A stretch of DNA of 64,000 nucleotides. It comes from Larix kaempferi. Taxonomy: Eukaryota > Streptophyta > Pinopsida > Pinales > Pinaceae. The position numbers were made by a program, and so were the translations under genes. Within the stretch, counting starts at the first letter, position 1. The number at the start of each line of letters is the position of its first letter. The stretch is taken from NCBI GenBank assembly GCA_027924585.1, contig BSBM01001444.1, positions 124,001 to 188,000 of the forward strand, written 5' to 3'. Under the pieces are notes generated by a model that did no database searches, had not been told where the DNA came from, and saw only the letters and a program-made list of their open reading frames with translations. This document shows, piece by piece, positions 46,875 to 57,472 of this stretch.

Positions 46875-49800
46875 TTGCGTTCGAAACCCACTACTCTACT
46901 TATAGATTCCGGTGCCTCGAATCATATGGCTGCAAATATTGACTCCTTTTCTTCATTTGATCCAAACAGCTCCATCCCCCTCCATTTGGGAGATGACTCA
47001 AAAATTTCGTCAAAGGGTAAAGGCACAATCCATTTAGAGCATGGAAGTTTTCAAAATGTTCTTTATGTGCCTTCCTTGGCTTCGAATCTACTTTTCGTGT
47101 ATCAAATGACACACACTGGTGCGTCGAAGCAAGTTACATTCAGCACTAACAAAGTTAAAATTTCTGATATTGAAAGTGGAACATTTATTGTAGTCAGAAA
47201 GGCAAATCATACTGCAAAATACTATGATTTTTCACACTTTGTGCCGCTTGAAAAGCCCACTGCTCTTCTCACTCATGAAAATGAGGTTAGTAGGCTTTGG
47301 CATGAAGGGTTTGGACACCTTAATTACAAGTATTTGCTGCTGTTACAAAACAAATCCATGATTGATGATCTTCCGCAGCTCCGTTCCTCGAAGGGAATTT
47401 GCCCAGGTTGCATCATTGAGAAGCACCCCGAGCACAAGTTCGACCGTGGCAAAGCTAGCAGAGCTTCTACTATTTTAGGTCTCATACATTTTGATATCAG
47501 TGGTCCGCTGCCAAATATATCCATGAATGGTTCAAGGTATGTTTTGACATTCATTGATGACTTCTCCCGCTTTACTTGGGTCTTTTTTCTCAAAAACAAG
47601 TCAGAAGTGCTTGGAAAATTCAAGGATTTTAAGGCTTCTGTTGAGACCGCCACTGAGAGCAAGATCAAAGCTCTTAGATCTGATAATGGCGGAGAATATA
47701 TCAATACTGAGCTGCTGCAACTTTGTGCCGAAAGCGGAATTCAGATCCAACATACAGTTCCCTACACACCCCAGCAGAATGGTGTAGCGGAAAGGAAGAA
47801 TCGGTCACTGAAAGAGATGGCTACCTGTATGCTTGAGTCAAAAGGTTTGGCTGCAAATCTTTGGGCTGAAGCCATGAATGTTGTTGCATACATTCAGAAC
47901 CGAGTTCCACATTCATCCGTGAAAGGTAAAACTCCTTTCGAAGCATTCACTGGTCACAAGCCGGATGTGTCCAATTTGAGGGATTTTGGCTCCACTGCAT
48001 GGGCTAGAATTCCTTTTGAAAAGAGAAAAGCTTTGGATCCACAAAGTACTGAATGCATCCTAATAGGATATGGAGAAGAATCAAAAGCATATAAAATCAT
48101 GAATATCAGATCCAAAAAGATATTCATAGAGTGAAGTGTGAAGTTTGAAGAACCGCTTCCAGATCTGAAACTAGTCGAGGAAAACACTGTCGATCCGCAG
48201 TCTCTATAAGAAGAAGTTTCAAGAGAAGATGAAGAAAGCATCGAATCTGATATTTTTGATATTTTATCAGAATTTGATGGCCATGACATATCAAGTTCAG
48301 AATCCGACCATAATGATCCTCCTCAGTTACCAAAGTGGGCCCAAAACACTCTACAATCTGCTGCTCCAAACATTGGAAATCCTGCTGATCCAAGGAAAAC
48401 AAGAGCAGACTTTCAAAGAGCAGGTATGGCTCTTTCATTTTCTGATCCATTATTATCTGAGAAATGTTATTTGATGATTGGTTTAGATCCCAAATCATAC
48501 TATCATGCCCACCGAGACCCAAGATGGAAAACGACCATGGATGAAGAGTACAGTTCTCTTCAAAAGAACAATACATGGGAGCTAGTTTCTCTTCCACCTG
48601 GAAGAAAATTGGTCCAATGTAAGTGGGTCTACCGCACGAAAGTTGCTGCTGATGGCTCTATCAACAAATACAAAGCTAGGCTGGTGGCAAAAGGTTTCTC
48701 TCAAGTCCAAGGAGTGGACTACACTGAGACCTTTGCACCGGTTGCAAAGATGGATTCCATCCGCCTAGTTTTGGCTATTTCCGCATCCAAGCACTGGGAA
48801 GTGCACCATATGGATGTGAAGAGTGCTTTTCTACATGGAGACCTTGATGAAGAAGTATATATGAAGTAGCCAAAAGGATACATATCAGATCCATCATTAG
48901 TTTGCAAATTGAAGAAATCTTTGTATGGATTGAAACAGGCCCTTAGAGCTTGGTACGCAAAGATGGACTCCTTCCTTCTTTCTTAGAATTTCAAAAGATG
49001 CAAATCCGATCCGAATGTGTACCTACAACAAGTTAAAGGTAACTTGCTGATTGTTGTTCTTTATGTTGATGATCTTCTCATTACTGGTAGCACTCTCCTT
49101 ACAATCAACAAGCTAAAAACCGCTTTAAATCTAGCTTTTGACATGAGCGATTTGGGCTTGCTTAAGCAATTTTTGGGCTTGGAGATAGCTCAAAATTTTG
49201 ATGGGATCACATGATCTCAACAAAAGTATGCTTCAGACCTGTTATTAAAGTTTAATATGGCAGAATGTAAGGTTGCTCCATTTCCATTCTTCTCAGGAAT
49301 CAGTCTTGAGGAAGGAAATTCTACACTGCTTGCAGATTGCACTATGTATCGACAGTTGATTGGTTCACTACTCTACTTGACACACTCAAGGCCTGATATT
49401 TCTTATGCCGTGAGTGCGGTATCAAGGTATATGCAGCAGCCCCATGAGCTTCATTGGCGGGCATCCAAGTGGATCTTGCAGTATGTGCAAGGTACGAGAC
49501 ATTTTGGCATACATTATGCTGCAGATTTTGAGCTAGATTTCATTGGTTTTACTGATTCAGATTGGGCGGGTGATAGCATTGATTGGAAGTCCACTTCCGG
49601 TTATGTTTTCATGATTGGCCATGGCCCTATTTGCTGGTCAAGAAAAAAGCAGGCAACCATTGCACTTTCTTCAGCAAAGGCAGAGTATCGAGGGGCAGTC
49701 AATGCCTGCATTCAAGCAGTTTGGTTGCAGGGTATTCTTTCCGAGTTTGATTTTGGTAGCACTACTTCGATTGTCATATTTTGTGACAATCAAAGTTCTA

Positions 49801-50021
49801 TTCAAATCTCCACAGATCAAGTTCAGCGGTAGAGAACCAAGCACATTGAGATTCATATGCACTACATCCGAGAGTTGGTGCATGATCGTACCATCGTTCT
49901 GCAATATTGCCCTACTAATGAGCAAATTGCAGACATCTTCACCAAGAGCTTCACTGAGAAGAAGTTCTGTTACATCTGTTCACTGTTGGGGGTGAGTTCC
50001 ATCATGGTGGAGACAGATTAG
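46875..50021 (+). pseudogene. Copia pol (protease, integrase, RT, RNase H), gag lost
   Basis: One continuous frame without indels. Protease active site LLIDSGASNHMA at the start; integrase zinc finger (LWHEGFGHLNY, CPGC) and core (FIDDFSR, ALRSDNGGEY, PQQNGVAERKNR) to about 47790; RT from 48426 with NKYKARLVAKGFSQ, DVKSAFLHGDL and the YVDDLL catalytic box at about 49060; RNase H with FTDSDWAGD and SSAKAEYRG; C-terminal EQIADIFTKSF. Internal stops: TGA 48132, TAA 48207, TAG 48867, TAG 48984, TGA 49212, TAG 49830; the true end is TAG 50019. At least two of the TAG stops stand where Gln is expected (K-Q-PKGY, S-Q-NFKR). It is followed by polypurine runs and the 3' LTR at 50193. Confidence 0.92.
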
Positions 50022-50179
50022 ATCCATTTTATGTTTAGCTTGAGGGGGGGCTTTCTTCCTACTGGGTTTTCCCTCTTTCCTCACTTAGCTTATTTTCAAC
50101 ATTTTTGGATTATTGTATTGGGGTGACCTTTGGTCTCAGTAACCAGGGCCCTACATTTTAATTTTTACATCATAGTATA

Positions 50180-50192
50180 GCTTGACGGGGGT
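50180..50192 (+). promoter_or_regulatory. Polypurine tract of the 14 kb Copia
   Basis: 'agcttgacgggggt' directly precedes TGTTAGGA at 50193. An extra, longer run 'gcttgaggggggg' is at 50039-50051, right after pol. Confidence 0.65.
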
Positions 50193-50883
50193 TGTTAGGA
50201 TATCCCATCATTCAGTATGTACTTTGCATGCATACATGCATCTGCATGCTGCCCAGTCACCAGTTTGATGCCTCTAGCACCTAGTCCCTAGTCTGCTAGC
50301 ACCCAGGATCTTCTTTCCACTCAGTTTTAGCCCTCCTACTGCTTAGTGCGCCCAGCATGCACCTACCACTTGAGAAGAGCGCCTTTTCTCACCTACCAGT
50401 CCAATTCACTTCAGTTAGCTAGTTGTCTTTCCTTGATTTGAGGCTAGACTGACTCCTAACTGCTTTCATCACTCCGATGGACCTCCAATGAGACTTGACT
50501 ACCTATTCTGAGTTCAGTTAACTCCTCATGCGCCCTCCACTGAGCTTCCTTCCCTACACTAGTGCCATTACCATCAGTTACACTTATTACACTCAGTTAG
50601 ACTCAGTTTGACACCTGGCTGACAGTGACTTGTGCATTGATGACCACCACTAATTGATGATGAGGACTCCTAGTTGGAGCCAAGCTATGCCCAATAGTAT
50701 ATTCGAATGACCTCCTTGGCTAATTCGAATTGCTCACTCATTGTGATAGTATTGTATTGTAATTCTACTATTTTGGATTATAGAGCACTGATGCATCTCT
50801 CTTGCACAGTTTTTACTCCAATTTGTTTTACATCATTGTGATTGATTTACTTTTTCAATAGATCTGCCATGACTAATTTTACA
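50193..50883 (+). repeat. 3' LTR of the 14 kb Copia
   Basis: 691 bp, TGTTAGGATATC ... TAATTTTACA, followed by the CTCAA target duplication. The first 580 bp match 36837-37455; the last 110 bp have no counterpart in the truncated 5' LTR. Confidence 0.85.
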
Positions 50884-52270
50884 CTCAAAACAATTCCAAG
50901 AGATCAAGGGTTGAATCTGAATCCTCACAGAGAATGTTTGGTAGTGGATCTGGATCATCATCAGCTCGATCGGGACCCTCACTCCCCCATGGTAGTGGAA
51001 TCTTTCCTATGCGAAGAACATTACCGAATTTCCTTGACCAAGGTTGTAGAGATGATGTGGATTCAAAAGTTTATAGGTTTCTCTATGCTTGTGGTGTCTC
51101 ATTCAATGTTCTTCGCTCACCCTATTGGCATGAAATGGTACAAGCCATCAATGGTGCCCTTAAAGGATACAGAAGCCTTGGGTATGACAAAGCCAGAACC
51201 GTGGGACTTGACAGGGAAAGAGCCAAAATCGATAGTGCTCTTGGAAAGTTTACAAATGATTGGTCCAACTATGCGGTATACATTGTATCTGATGGGTGGA
51301 GAAATGTTAAAGGCAAGTCATTGATAAATATTCTTGGCGTGTCTGTTAGCGGTGCGATCATCCTTTCAGCCCATGACTACACAGATCGCTATAAGAATGG
51401 TATTAATATTGCACGACCTTTGATTAAAACCATTCAAGAGATTGGGCCATACAATGTCATTCAAGTCATCACTGATAATGCTGCCAATTGTAAGTTAGCA
51501 TGAGCAATCATTGAGGATAAGTATCCCAACATATTTTGGTCAGGGTGTTTGGTTCACACATTGAACCTTTTGATGCATGATATTGTTAAGATGAAGGACC
51601 CTAATTACCGATGGATTGGTGCCTTGTACAAGAGAGGTAAGAAAATGATCAAATTTATTACCAATCATAGCATGGCTGACCACATTTTTCGCAATTGGAG
51701 CTATTGAAGATTGCAAAGACTAGATTTGCTAGCTACTACCTCACCTTCAGGAGGCTTTTGAAGGTAAGAGAGGCATTGGCTAGTATGGTCTCAAGTGAAC
51801 CATGGCAAGAATTAAAAGACAGATTTGCAAGCGCAGCCGATAGACATGACTTTCAGGAGGTGGAGGACACTGTTCTTGATGGTTAGTTCTGGTCACAGGT
51901 TAGGTATGTTCTGCAGTTCACCAAGTCAATTTATAACATGATTCATTTTGTAGATACAGATCAACTGGTGATTGGGGAGGTATATGAGCAGATGGATAGC
52001 ATGCTTGGTCAAATCAAATACATTGTTGAGCAAAGAGATGCAATCTTGTATGACCATATTCATAAACATGTGGTCAAAAGGTGGGATAATCTAAATGTTC
52101 CACTCCATGCCCTTGCATATGTCCTTACCCCAAAATATTATTCTCCAATTTGGTTGGCCCAACCTGCACCTGGGGGTGGAGTTAGGAAAAAACCACACAT
52201 AGATCCAGAGGTGCAAAATGGGTATATGATTGCATTAGACAAGTTGGTCCTTGATGATGAGAAGTGTTCT
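50884..52270 (+). pseudogene. hAT transposase, DUF659 and central catalytic region
   Basis: Reads on from the BED exon with NNSKRSRVESESSQR and a Ser-rich linker. The DUF659 region follows, with the first catalytic Asp in VSDGWRNVKG (about 51285) and the second in ITDNAANCK (about 51475). After a TGA at 51501 (A-stop-A) the same frame continues with the hAT zinc-like motif CLVHTLNLLMHD. A one-base frameshift lies near 51690 (FRNWS to LELLKIAKTRFASYY). A TAG at 51884 (VLDG-stop-FWSQVRY) probably replaces Gln. The frame then runs to CS at 52270, where the GTTCT target site of the second insertion interrupts it. Function in the intact family: DNA cut-and-paste transposition in the nucleus. This copy is dead. 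Confidence 0.85.
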
Positions 52271-54324
52271 TGTTGGTCCTCTATTTTGTCCATTCGATGT
52301 ACTATTTTCTAGTATTTAAAGTCTTAATGGATCTAATAATAATCAGTTTTATGTGTCTTTTGAAGATCAACACTGCTAAAAGCCATGGTAAGTAATTTTA
52401 ATTATTTGATTGTTGTATTTTCTTATTTTTATGCATATGTTTTGGGTTTTAGGTTTCATTAAACCCTATGTTAATAATGATATGGGTTTCTCTTCTATGC
52501 AGGGTTCGTTTTGTTACCTGACCAGCGTTCAAGGAAGGAGATCGGGGATTCGATCTACCATCAGGGCGTTTTTATTGGATCCATATCATCTTTAAGATGC
52601 TTTTGAAGATTGCTCCACTGCTATTTCAAGCACGATCTTTGATCAAGGGTTGTTATTATTTTCTCCTCAACGATATGTGTATATTCTGGATCTGAGATTC
52701 CATTTTTGGCTCAGAATGGTTAAGATATTTTGAATATTGTTATTTCATATCGACCCTTGTCTCCAGGGCGATTTCAATCTGCATGATTTAGTATAAAAGT
52801 GACTATGGCAACCCTAGGTAGGGGGATTTTGGTACAAACTCCATTTTATGAATATGATACAGTGCGAGTTTTCATCAGATTTGTGATTTCAGTGTGTGAG
52901 GCGTTGAGGGCAGGGCCCACCTTCAGCACCAAACAGTAATACTTCAGTAGTATGTGTGGTTTGCAGTGATAGATTGGCGTTTTTATCAATATATATTTCC
53001 TTTCAGAACATAAATGGTTTGCTCATCGCTGGATTTCAATAGAAGGCGTGACCGTGATTACTAGTTAAGTGCATTTACAGTTGAGGGCCATGAATGAAGC
53101 TTGTTAACAGTCTGAATTTAAGATTTCCTCGGTTTTGCTTAGAGTGAGTTGTTATTTAAAGCTTAGGGTATATATATAATTGCATGATTGATTGATATGG
53201 GTTATGATAGATTCAGTTCTATGAAGGATCATGAATAGATTGAGTGTTTTATTTCCAGTAGATTTAATGTTATGAGTGATTACGATTGGATGAAGTATTT
53301 TATTTCTATTTTATACAATAGCTACAGGCATGGTTTTGAAATTATCTTGATTACGGGACTGGAAAAATGAATTAAGAATGGCTTGTATTTAAACCTTTTT
53401 CTTTTAACCTCTAGTGTGTAATATTGGTGTATGAATTAGGAGTTTGATTCTGGATATTAAGATTGTTGTGTTGCAGCATGAAAATGGTTTATAAATAACC
53501 TATTCTCTTACTGTCAAGCTTGCAATATTTAAACATCATTCGCAACAGAGTCAAGGGTTTGAAAACTGTAGTCATAAAGCCTTTAAGGTTTATCTATTTT
53601 TAGATGAAAGATTTAACAGAAACTGGAGTTGTATGTGAATGAGTTTGGAAGGGAGCTCTTATTTATAACATTGTTTCCTTGGATTGATAATTAGTTGCAC
53701 AGTAGAAACCAAGATCAGTGAATGCCTATCACACAGTTTTAACATATATCGATGAGCAGAATTGAAGTGTTTTAGTGTTCTGTTATGTACGTTTGCATGC
53801 ATAAATCTTAAACAGAGTACATTAGAATTCCACTAAACAATCAAGCAATCCTTTGGTAGACTGTGTGTTGACTACTTTAAGCTAAAAGGCCACAGGTTAT
53901 ATTTGTGTGAATTTGAAGCATTAGATTTGCAATTCAGTTAGGAAACAAAGTCAATTAGGTATATGCATTTGGTTGATAGCAGGATTGATTATTTTTTATA
54001 TGGATTGTAGTTATAATAACTTAGTTTGCTAGTTGCTGTAGCCTAAGATTGTGTTTATTTCCTAGCAGATTGTTTTAATTTAAGAATTCCTTATTGGTTT
54101 TCAACAGTGAGATAAGGATTAGCAAATGAGTTCTCTTTTCTATGGTACAGATTTAGTGATACTTGGTATTTGATCATTTAGTGTTAGCAGTAGATTAGGG
54201 TTTCTTGAGGAATGAGCATTGAGATCATTTTGCCCGCACAAATAGTGTAGCAGCTCAAAGTCTACGATTCTCCGGTTGATAAATTAAATTGAGGTGAATT
54301 AATTATCAATAATTTTAACCAACA
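52271..54324. mobile_element. 2,054 bp solo-LTR-like insertion in the hAT gene
   Basis: Begins TGTTGGTCCTC and ends TTAACCAACA (7 bp inverted ends TGTTGGT/ACCAACA, TG...CA), flanked by GTTCT at 52266-52270 and 54325-54329. No open frame above about 61 codons, no primer site or polypurine tract inside. Removing it with one GTTCT joins ...DDEKCS to QVRSELSEYI in frame, so the boundaries are exact. A solo LTR from recombination between two LTRs fits best; orientation is not determined. Confidence 0.85.
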
Positions 54325-54780
54325 GTTCTCAAGTACGGAGTGAATTGAGTGAATACATCATTGATCATGGAGTCTTTGGTACCCTGTATGCAACCAAAGA
54401 TCGAGATAGATTGGATCCTATCCGTTGGTGGAACATGCAAGGCTACGGAGCCTCATATTTGCATAAAATGGCGGTGAGGCTGATTTCACATGTTGTTAAT
54501 AGTTCTTTTGCAGAGAGGTATTGGAGCACCTACAACTTCATCCATAGTGTAAAGAGAAACAGTTTGAATGTAGAACACACAGAAAGCTTGGCTTATGTGC
54601 ATTACAACTTGAGGTTGTTGTCCCATTATTGTGAGGTGTCCAAGAATGATAGAACATTTTTGACTTGAGACAACAATCAAGAGGAGGCTAATGTGGAGGA
54701 TGGAGCCATAGCATTAGAGCGCTTAGAGGCTGAACTATTGGGTGATCATGATGGTGATCCAATTCATACTGAAGAGGGCG
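54325..54780 (+). pseudogene. hAT transposase, C-terminal dimerisation (hATC) region
   Basis: Resumes the hAT frame with SELSEYIIDHGVFG, then IRWWNMQGYGASYLHKMAVRL and SSFAERYWSTYNFIH, the hATC signature (usually ..CERNWS..). It continues through KRNSLNVE and YVHYNLRLL. A TGA at 54666 is followed in frame by DNNQEEANVEDGAIALERLEAEL, which still looks like the acidic tail of these proteins, so the stop may be premature. The end runs into the tandem repeat at 54778. The 3' terminal inverted repeat of the element was not found. Confidence 0.85.
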
Positions 54781-55515
54781 AAAATGGATCTGAATGTCAC
54801 GAAAGTTGGCGTGCATACTTGTCTACTAATGGGGCATCCAAATCTATGCCCAAATTTCAATTCCGAGAAGTTGGTCAAATCCGAAACTCAACCGTGCGTT
54901 TTCACTATACTTGGATTTAAAGGGGGCGAAAATGGCTCGGAATGTCATGAAAGTTGGCAAGCACGCTTGTCTAGTAATGGGGCATTGAAATCTAAGCTCA
55001 AATTTCAATTCCGAAAATTTGGTCAAAGCCAAAACTCAACCGTGCATTTTTGCTATAGTTAGGCTTAATTTTGCGAAAATAGCTAGGAATGACACGAAAC
55101 TTGGTGTGCGCGCTTGTCTACCAATGGGACATTCAAATATATTCTCAAGTTTCAATTCCGAGATGTTGGTCAAAGCCGAAACTCCACCGTGCGTTTTCTC
55201 TAGACTTGGAATTAAAGGGGGCGAATATAGCTCGAAACGTCACGAAAGTTGGCGTGCGTGCGTTTCTACCAATTAGGGCATCCAAATCTACGCTCAAATT
55301 TCAATTTCGATAAGTTGGTCAAAGCTGAAACTCCATAGTGTGTTTTCGCTAGACTTGTACTTAAAGGGAGCAAAAATAGCTCGGAATGTCACGAACGTTG
55401 ACATGCACGCTTGTCTAGCAATGGGGCATCCAAATCTATTCTCAAATTTCAATTACGAGAAGTTGGTCAAAGCCAAAACTCCACCGTGCGTTTTTGCTAG
55501 AGTTAGGCTTAAAGC
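54778..55515. repeat. 148 bp tandem repeat, five units
   Basis: Units start at about 54778, 54928, 55074, 55221 and 55369 with 'gcgaaaatngctcggaatg' text. Each contains 'gttggcgtgc', 'cttgtcta', 'aatttcaattccgag', 'ttggtcaaagcc' and 'aaactccaccgtgcg'. Units differ by about 10-20%. The spacing is close to nucleosome size. The array separates the hAT C-terminus from the gag-like frame at 55577, and may be satellite-like or part of either element. Confidence 0.85.
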
Positions 55516-55576
55516 CTAGATCATTCTGACACTTCACATGAGACTCCACTGGGAAATCTTAAATTGATAAATCAGA

Positions 55577-56260
55577 ATGGACCCTGATGTTCTCCTTGGC
55601 CTCTCACAAACCATAAAAGAATTAAATGAACATGTGAATAGGTCTAACAAGAGACAAGAGGAAATAAATGAATGGGATCCACAATCTCAGTATGGGGATG
55701 AATATGAACATAATTATGGGTATGAACTGGCATATCAAAATTCTTATGATACCCATCATTTACCTCATCCATCTAATAATTTGTTCCAAAATGAACCAAT
55801 TAGCCAATATCAAACCCAACCAAGGCTTTCGGTAAATTATTCTCGCCCAATTCAAGCAACGAGAACCTTTAGGCAACCCAAGCTATCCCCTTTCGATTTT
55901 TCAGAAATATATGGGGCACCTCATCTTATGCCATATGGATACACTAGGAAGTTGCCTCGTTTTGATGGACATAATAGAACATCTATTGAAAGTCATTTGG
56001 ATATCCTATGGGACCATATGGAATCTATAGGTGTTGATGCTGAGGATGTCTATATGCGAGCCCTTGGTGCATCCCTCGAAGGGGATTCCCGTTTATGGTT
56101 TGATCATTTGGCCCCAGGATCCATCACTGGGTATGACATGTTTATGGATTTGTTAATAAGTGAGTGGGGAGAAAACAATAATGAACCTATGAAAGAACAG
56201 TCAGACAATGAGTGTCTTGATGAAAATCAAGACACTCAATATTTTCCGAGGCAGTTCTAA
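55577..56260 (+). CDS. Ty3/gypsy gag-like protein, probably truncated
   Basis: 227 codons, uninterrupted. A coiled N-terminus (LGLSQTIKELNEHVNRSNKRQEE) precedes an Asn/Tyr/Gln-rich middle. A capsid-like part follows from about residue 115: KLPRFDGHNRTSIESHLDILW, then YMRALGASLEGDSRLWFDHL and SITGYDMFMDLLISEWGE. This F-G ... ARLWF-like pattern is typical of the plant retrotransposon gag domain. The frame stops soon after (FPRQF-stop), without zinc knuckle or pol. A Copia LTR starts about 14 bp later, so the insertion most likely cut off the rest. No stop codons interrupt it. Confidence 0.7.
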   Translation: MDPDVLLGLSQTIKELNEHVNRSNKRQEEINEWDPQSQYGDEYEHNYGYELAYQNSYDTHHLPHPSNNLFQNEPISQYQTQPRLSVNYSRPIQATRTFRQPKLSPFDFSEIYGAPHLMPYGYTRKLPRFDGHNRTSIESHLDILWDHMESIGVDAEDVYMRALGASLEGDSRLWFDHLAPGSITGYDMFMDLLISEWGENNNEPMKEQSDNECLDENQDTQYFPRQF

Positions 56261-56273
56261 ATTCTCCCAAGGA

Positions 56274-57360
56274 TGATAGGTCTAAAGTGTCCCCTAGGTG
56301 ACTTTTTGCCTAAGTCACTTAAGTGGGGAAAAAGTGACCCTTGCATTAAATGACTTGAGATGAACATTTAATTAGACTTTATAACTTAAAGTCACTTCTG
56401 GGTAAAAATTTAAGTGAGGTGAATTAAAATTATTTTTATGAGATTTAATGAGAGATTAATCTCATCCATCCATCTTATTCATTTCTCACCGTTGGATTGA
56501 ATCTCTTCACTAACCCTAGGGATTCACCCAAAAAGGCAAGGGAGGCATTTTCAGCATTTACTTTTAAGAGAGAAGTGGAGAGAAGAGAGCTGAGAGTTTG
56601 CACAAAAATCGAGGAGGCAGCTAGGGCAATTTTGAACCAGCATGCATTTCGAGGAGAGCTTTTCCAGTGGGCACATTTCCCAAAATCCATACAGCTCCAT
56701 TTATTAGCATGAGTTTCAAGGCACTCTTTCTGCAGGTTATTGGCACAGGTTTCGAGGCACATTTTTGTAGGTGGATGGCACGGTTTTCTAAATCTGTATA
56801 GCAGCAATAAATGTTGATCCGTATAGCATAGTTCCCAGGGCATTAAATTTTGGGCACGGTTTCCAAGATAGGGCACAATTTTTGAGGTCTGTACAACAAC
56901 ATTAAAAGCTGTTGCACCGTACAAAAATTCCTGGGTGTGGCACAGAAATCGAGGCTGAGTTTGGCACAAATTTCGAAAATATTTTTATGCACAGAAATCA
57001 AGGCATCCTTGCACAAAAATCGAGGAAGATTGCTGGGTGATTTTGGTTGGTTGAGATAAGGACATTTTGACTCTAAAATCATTGTACTGAAATATTGTTG
57101 AAGAAATAATAAAGTCTCTCTCTCTCTCTGACTGGTTATCCCCGTGGGGGTTTTTCCAGGGCTATTGGCCAAAAATTTATGAGTCTGGTTTTTATGGTTT
57201 GCATGGTTAAATTAGTTTTCTGCCTGTTAAAAGTGTTTTTACAGCTTTAACTGTCTGTAATTTTTATAAGTAGTTTCTAGCCAATGCAAAACCGGTTGGG
57301 GATGAAAACACTGAAAAACTGACATAAACCAGCAAGCTAAAATAACATAGAAAATTTACA
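56274..57360 (+). repeat. 5' LTR of the plus-strand Copia (start approximate)
   Basis: The right end is exact: '...aatttaca' abuts the primer-binding site at 57361. The left end is inferred at TGATAGGTC (56274), the first TG after the gag-like stop. It contains a CT microsatellite (about 57115-57130). No second LTR is in the window because the element is interrupted by copy B. Confidence 0.6.
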
Positions 57361-57372
57361 TGGTATCAGAGC
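57361..57372 (+). promoter_or_regulatory. Primer-binding site of the plus-strand Copia
   Basis: TGGTATCAGAGC, an exact match to the complement of the initiator tRNA-Met 3' end, directly after the LTR. Confidence 0.95.
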
Positions 57373-57472
57373 TTGGGGGCAGAAAACAGTAAAATTTGCA
57401 GACACACAGATATTTCCAGAATTCAGTATTTTCTTCTGTTAGTGAACAACACCTTGTTGGGTTGACCGTAAG

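Larger units (their letters stand above)
36837..50883 (+). mobile_element. 14 kb Copia element inserted in the hAT gene
   Basis: Starts TGTTAGGATATC at 36837, ends AATTTTACA at 50883, and is flanked by CTCAA on both sides (36832-36836 and 50884-50888). It consists of a partial 5' LTR, 9.4 kb of mostly foreign sequence (37456-46870), pol without gag, a polypurine tract and the 3' LTR. Deleting the element plus one CTCAA joins the hAT BED exon to the hAT transposase in frame, which independently confirms both ends. Confidence 0.85.

Noticed and set aside
52271-54324. A 2 kb intron in the hAT gene
   Set aside because: The borders are TG...CA with a 5 bp target duplication; no GT...AG pair at the border restores the frame as exactly as removal of the insertion does.
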